Assembly: GCA_036245805.1 (NCBI GenBank)
Contig: BTRK01000006.1
Span: forward strand, 25,080,365-25,144,364
DNA from: Pristionchus mayeri
Taxonomy: Eukaryota > Nematoda > Chromadorea > Rhabditida > Neodiplogasteridae
Reading direction: 5' to 3'
Length of the DNA: 64,000 bases
Within the stretch, counting starts at the first letter, position 1, and each line of letters starts with the position of its first letter. This document shows positions 60,404-64,000 of this stretch, piece after piece. A program made the position numbers and the translations under genes. The notes under the pieces are model-generated. The model was not told the DNA's origin, ran no database searches, and was given only the letters and a program-made list of their open reading frames with translations.

Positions 60404-63400
60404 TTATTCATAAATTTCCCATATATTCTCTCCACATGCCATATTGTAAAACGATGCATTTGATTCTATAAAAAATAGTCGTAAATAATGGGTAATACTC
60501 AAATAATCTGACCTTTCACAACAAATATTCGTTTCTTCATAAAGTAGATATCATCCTCGACCACTCGATCACTGATCGAGTTAGGCTGCAATTGCTATCT
60601 CTCCTACTGGGAATTCTGTCCACCTCCTCACCCTGAATCCTCGATCAACTTCCTCATACTTAGCCACAGAAATAATCACATCTTGTCGAGCTCCATCCTA
60701 AACCTCTTTTTACACTCTAATACAAGATAGATTCGTCAGATACATATTCTCAAGCTCATCTCCGACCGTACCTTTCTAGTTGCCTCCACCAGTTTTTCCG
60801 CAGCTCTTAATCGCTTCTTAAAAGGCAGATTGGAGATGTCGTCACCTGATGAGTGTATGGTCAAAAAAAGTAAATAGATTTATAAAATGACGAATAAAAC
60901 GAATGAAATGAGGAATGCCAGATAACCCACCGAAGATGACTCCAACATCAAGAATCCTGACTATGAGTGTGCTGCCTCCTGCTGTCTCGAGAATGATTAG
61001 AGATTAGAATAGGAAGGAAGGAAGGAAGAACCTCGATGATGTCTCCGATGAGGACTGAATCCGGAGGGAGAATGGTGGTGAATCGACTCAATCCCATCCA
61101 CTTCTTCCATTTCCCACTCCAGAAGTCCAGCCCATTCTCAAGAGAAAGGAATTGTGTCCCCAATGAGGATTAGATGGATTTGTACCCAACTAGTGCACTT
61201 CCCTCACACTTCGATGCACTCACTCACATTCGTGCCCACGATGAGAGTGGAGGAAAGATCTGCACAAGGGGTCACAAGTAGTCTTCCCTCTGATTCCACT
61301 TCTGAGAATACATATCAGCCCGTTCGCCTTCTCACTGTTAACCAACAAAGGAACTTACTCTTCTTTAATATTTGACTATTGATGGCTTCATTTTTCGAAC
61401 AGAGAGAAAGAAGCAAATCCTGAAAAATGTAAAGAAATTCAAGCATGAAAATGAACTAACAGCTGGATTAAGTTGATGAGGAATCCAGAAGGAAAGAATG
61501 TCCATTGCACTCCGACTCTTCATCTCTTCGCGGTAGTTGACCATCTCATCTCGAGTTGCATAAGGAATGAGATAGTAGGGTAGACACGTCTCCAGACAAT
61601 CCTACAAGAAGCATAGGGAAGGAGAGAGGGGACATCGTCGACTACTCACTTCATGCACCTTCTCCCTCTCTTCATCCTTGAGCATTCGAACGCACGATGA
61701 AAGGAAACGGAACTGTCGTTCAGCGAGTCTCAACCAAGTGAGTCACGATATCGTTTTGGAATTCAATGTCTATTCCATTTTAGTCGATGTTATACATTGA
61801 TCCACCAATCATCAATATCACTCACTTATTGTTAGTCTCTCGTGCATATTCGATGAAGTTACCATCCTCGTCCATAATTCGATCGGGCAATAATCTAACC
61901 AGATACTCACCCTGTCTCTGCAATTTCACAATAATCTACATCCAAAAAATGGTCCAATAATACAGATTTTCGCTGTATCTCTGCGTTTGGAGAAGCTCAT
62001 TGTGCTATATAATTGCGAGTAAACTTCTCACATCAGATGGAAAGATATAGAAATGTCAAAACGTACCATTTATTAGCAAACACAACAAACAATCTTCATC
62101 CCATTAGAGGTGAAGAATGAATAAATAAAAACGTGGCACCGTTCCGGGAAAACGAGCAACTACTGAGAAAAACCTGCCGCAGTCTCAAATGATTTTCACG
62201 CTGATTCGCGGGCAGGTTTATTTTAGCCGGCTTGATGACGAAAAGATAAAAAGTGATACGCTGTTGGATAGAGGGCGTCGAGTATAATCAGAATCATCAA
62301 TTAACGTTCTTTTTTCAAAAAATAAAATTCTTAAACAAATTTCGAACTATTTGCGCATCATGATTTTTACATCTGTGCTTCTCACATGATATTTCGGATG
62401 CGCAGATCGTTCAATTCGGAAACGTAAGCAAAATGGGGGGGGGGGGGAACTGACGACTTTCTCAAGTGATTCCTCGATATACTTCTTGACGGCCTTCGCC
62501 TCTTTCGGTCGCAGTCCATCACAAATCAAGAATCTATGAATGAGAGGAAGAGTGATCAGATACTCATCTCCACTCACCTCTCTGTGTTCCCTGGCCTGCT
62601 CGTTCTTGGCTTATAGATGGCCACTCGATCGAAGACTATGTGAGCGAGATAGAGAACGGCTGGAATTGACTCTCCCTCCTTCCCCCTCCCCCTTCCCTCT
62701 CTTACCCATGGAGAGGGAAGTGTTGGTGTCTAGGAAGTGGATGACGGCTCTTCCTCCATTCCTCACCACTCCAGTCGCGTACAGAAGCTGACCCAAGTAA
62801 GAGTCACGGAACATTACCTCCTGCAGAAACAACCTCTCTCAAATTCACTGCTTATGAGCCCGTTCGCGTAAGAATCGAACAAAGTGCTGGAGGGTCTGGC
62901 ACACCGAATTTTCGAAAATTTGCCTAAACGGGTAATTAAGGGTGCTGATCATCGTGGGCAACTTCATTTTGCTCCATCTCGATCGGTTAAGCCATGCTGC
63001 ATGTAAGCTGCACTTTGACTTTTGCTCGTAACTCAGCAGTCGATTGATGAAATGACTTGAAATTTGGACAGGTGATAGCTAGTGCCTCTACGAAGCCGCT
63101 GTTATCAAAATACCACATGCTTTTTCATTACAATATCATGATTTAGAGGATCTCGAAAATAAGGCAAAAGCTAAAATCACAAACTCTAACCCACTGAGTT
63201 GGCGGCCAAGAATTTTGATAAATGAATCATAAATAGACTTGTAACGAAAAAAGGATTAACTTGTATACCCAAATAGTATACGAAAAATGATCCCCAGAAC
63301 AAGGCGCATCTTAGCATGTAGTTCGTGGTTTTAGCTTTTGCCTTATATTCGAGATCCTCGAAATCATGATGTTGTCATGAAAAGGCATGTGGTATTTTGA

Positions 63401-63953
63401 TAACAGCGGCTTCGTAGAGGCACTAGCTATCACCTATACAAATTTTATGTCATTTCATCAATCGGTTGCTGAATTGTGAATAGAAGTGTAGGTGCAGCCT
63501 ACATGCAGCCCGGCTTACCCGGACGATATGAAGCAAAATGAAATTGTGCACGATGATCAGCACCCTCGAGAACCCCTTTTTCCAAAGTTTTCGAAAACTC
63601 GGTGTGCCAAGGTTTGTTTGACTCTTACGCGAACGGGCTCTTATATAATTGAGAATGTGATATGCTTTGGTTCAATTAACAAAGAATAATAAATATGCAA
63701 AAAATGAACAACAGTTGCAGGAGATAGCTCGAAATCATGAAGTTGCAGTGTCTGTATCGAAATGGAACTATTTTATCGACTACGAGTATCTCTATCAATA
63801 AGTTGAACATGCCTTGGCAGCACGAGTGACGAGAGGGGGGGAATGAGTAGAGGTACCTTCCTCCCCCTGCTTCTCCCCCCATGGAGTGACGTTGTGGATG
63901 AATCCAGTATAGAGATGCACTCCTTGGCCACCAGTCCCTCGCTGTATCAATTC
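60404..63953 (-). CDS. CMTR1-like paralogue B, 5' end outside window
   Basis: Fifteen exons: 63953-63857, 62820-62706, 62659-62578, 62533-62455, 61917-61826, 61728-61650, 61601-61461, 61419-61359, 61301-61228, 61136-61032, 60985-60931, 60845-60772, 60697-60632, 60585-60513, 60465-60404. The order follows CMTR1: GTGGQGVHLYTGF, FRDSYLGQLLYATGVVRNGG, LAHIVFDRVAIYKPRTSRP, FLICDGL, then the guanylyltransferase-like half (LPPDSVLIGDIIE, ILDVGVIFGDDISNLPFKK). Most exon lengths equal those of paralogue A. The strand that carries the catalytic Lys in human CMTR1 reads AVIHFLDTN, and the Asp-Gly-Gly motif is absent, so it is probably catalytically dead. The junction between the first two exons does not keep phase as drawn: a missed exon, a different donor, or a G-run error. 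Earlier exons lie beyond 64000. Confidence 0.83.
62856..63640. mobile_element. Foldback element with TTAT duplication
   Basis: GAGCCCGTTCGCGTAAGA is mirrored by TCTTACGCGAACGGGCTC, with complementary arms (for example GGTGATAGCTAGTGCCTCTA). TTAT flanks both ends (62852-62855 and 63641-63644). It lies in the first visible intron of paralogue B. Confidence 0.85.
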
Positions 63954-64000
63954 CTGCACTCACCCATCAGTGACTATCCAGAGTGAGGGGGACGAACTGT

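Overview
This is eukaryotic DNA, almost certainly from a free-living-type (rhabditid) nematode. The evidence is: many short introns with GT(GAGT)…AG borders, AG acceptors a few bases upstream of start codons (trans-splicing-like), a secreted mucin with ShK domains, an HtrL/YibB-family membrane protein, and a GLR-7/IR25a-type receptor. A diplogastrid such as Pristionchus is only a guess. There is no bacterial or phage signal. One 500-base run of N (26791-27290) marks a scaffold gap.

Layout. 626-4022 (+): a 17-exon gene for a type II membrane protein with a Thr/His-rich stalk and an HtrL/YibB-type domain. 4767-21822 (-): an 8-exon gene for a giant secreted mucin of about 5,470 residues, with a signal peptide, a small Cys-rich module, about 15.6 kb of 21/63-bp tandem repeat in one exon, and four C-terminal ShK domains. 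21.8-29.7 kb: no gene I can support; hairpin elements and the assembly gap. 29765-35057 (-): an eIF1AD orthologue with an acidic tail, its introns filled with foldback elements. 36.3-38.1 kb: a very large palindrome. 38899-43781 (+): CDC45, 20 exons. 44507-49064 (+): an IR25a/GLR-7-type ionotropic receptor whose exon phases all join. 49262-55287 (-) and 60404-63953 (-, running off the right edge): two tandem CMTR1-like genes (cap 2'-O-methyltransferase family) that both appear to lack catalytic residues. The interval between and inside them is packed with nested foldback transposons and tRNA-like sequences.

The genes are unrelated housekeeping, sensory and surface-coat functions; there is no operon-like cluster or pathway. 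The most notable items are the hierarchical mucin repeat, which is open in four frames on both strands; the tandem pair of apparently inactive CMTR1 paralogues with near-identical exon lengths; and several families of long inverted-repeat elements, some nested and some carrying tRNA-like segments. Exon models were made by hand from splice signals, reading phase and remembered family sequences, so individual borders may be off by a few bases.
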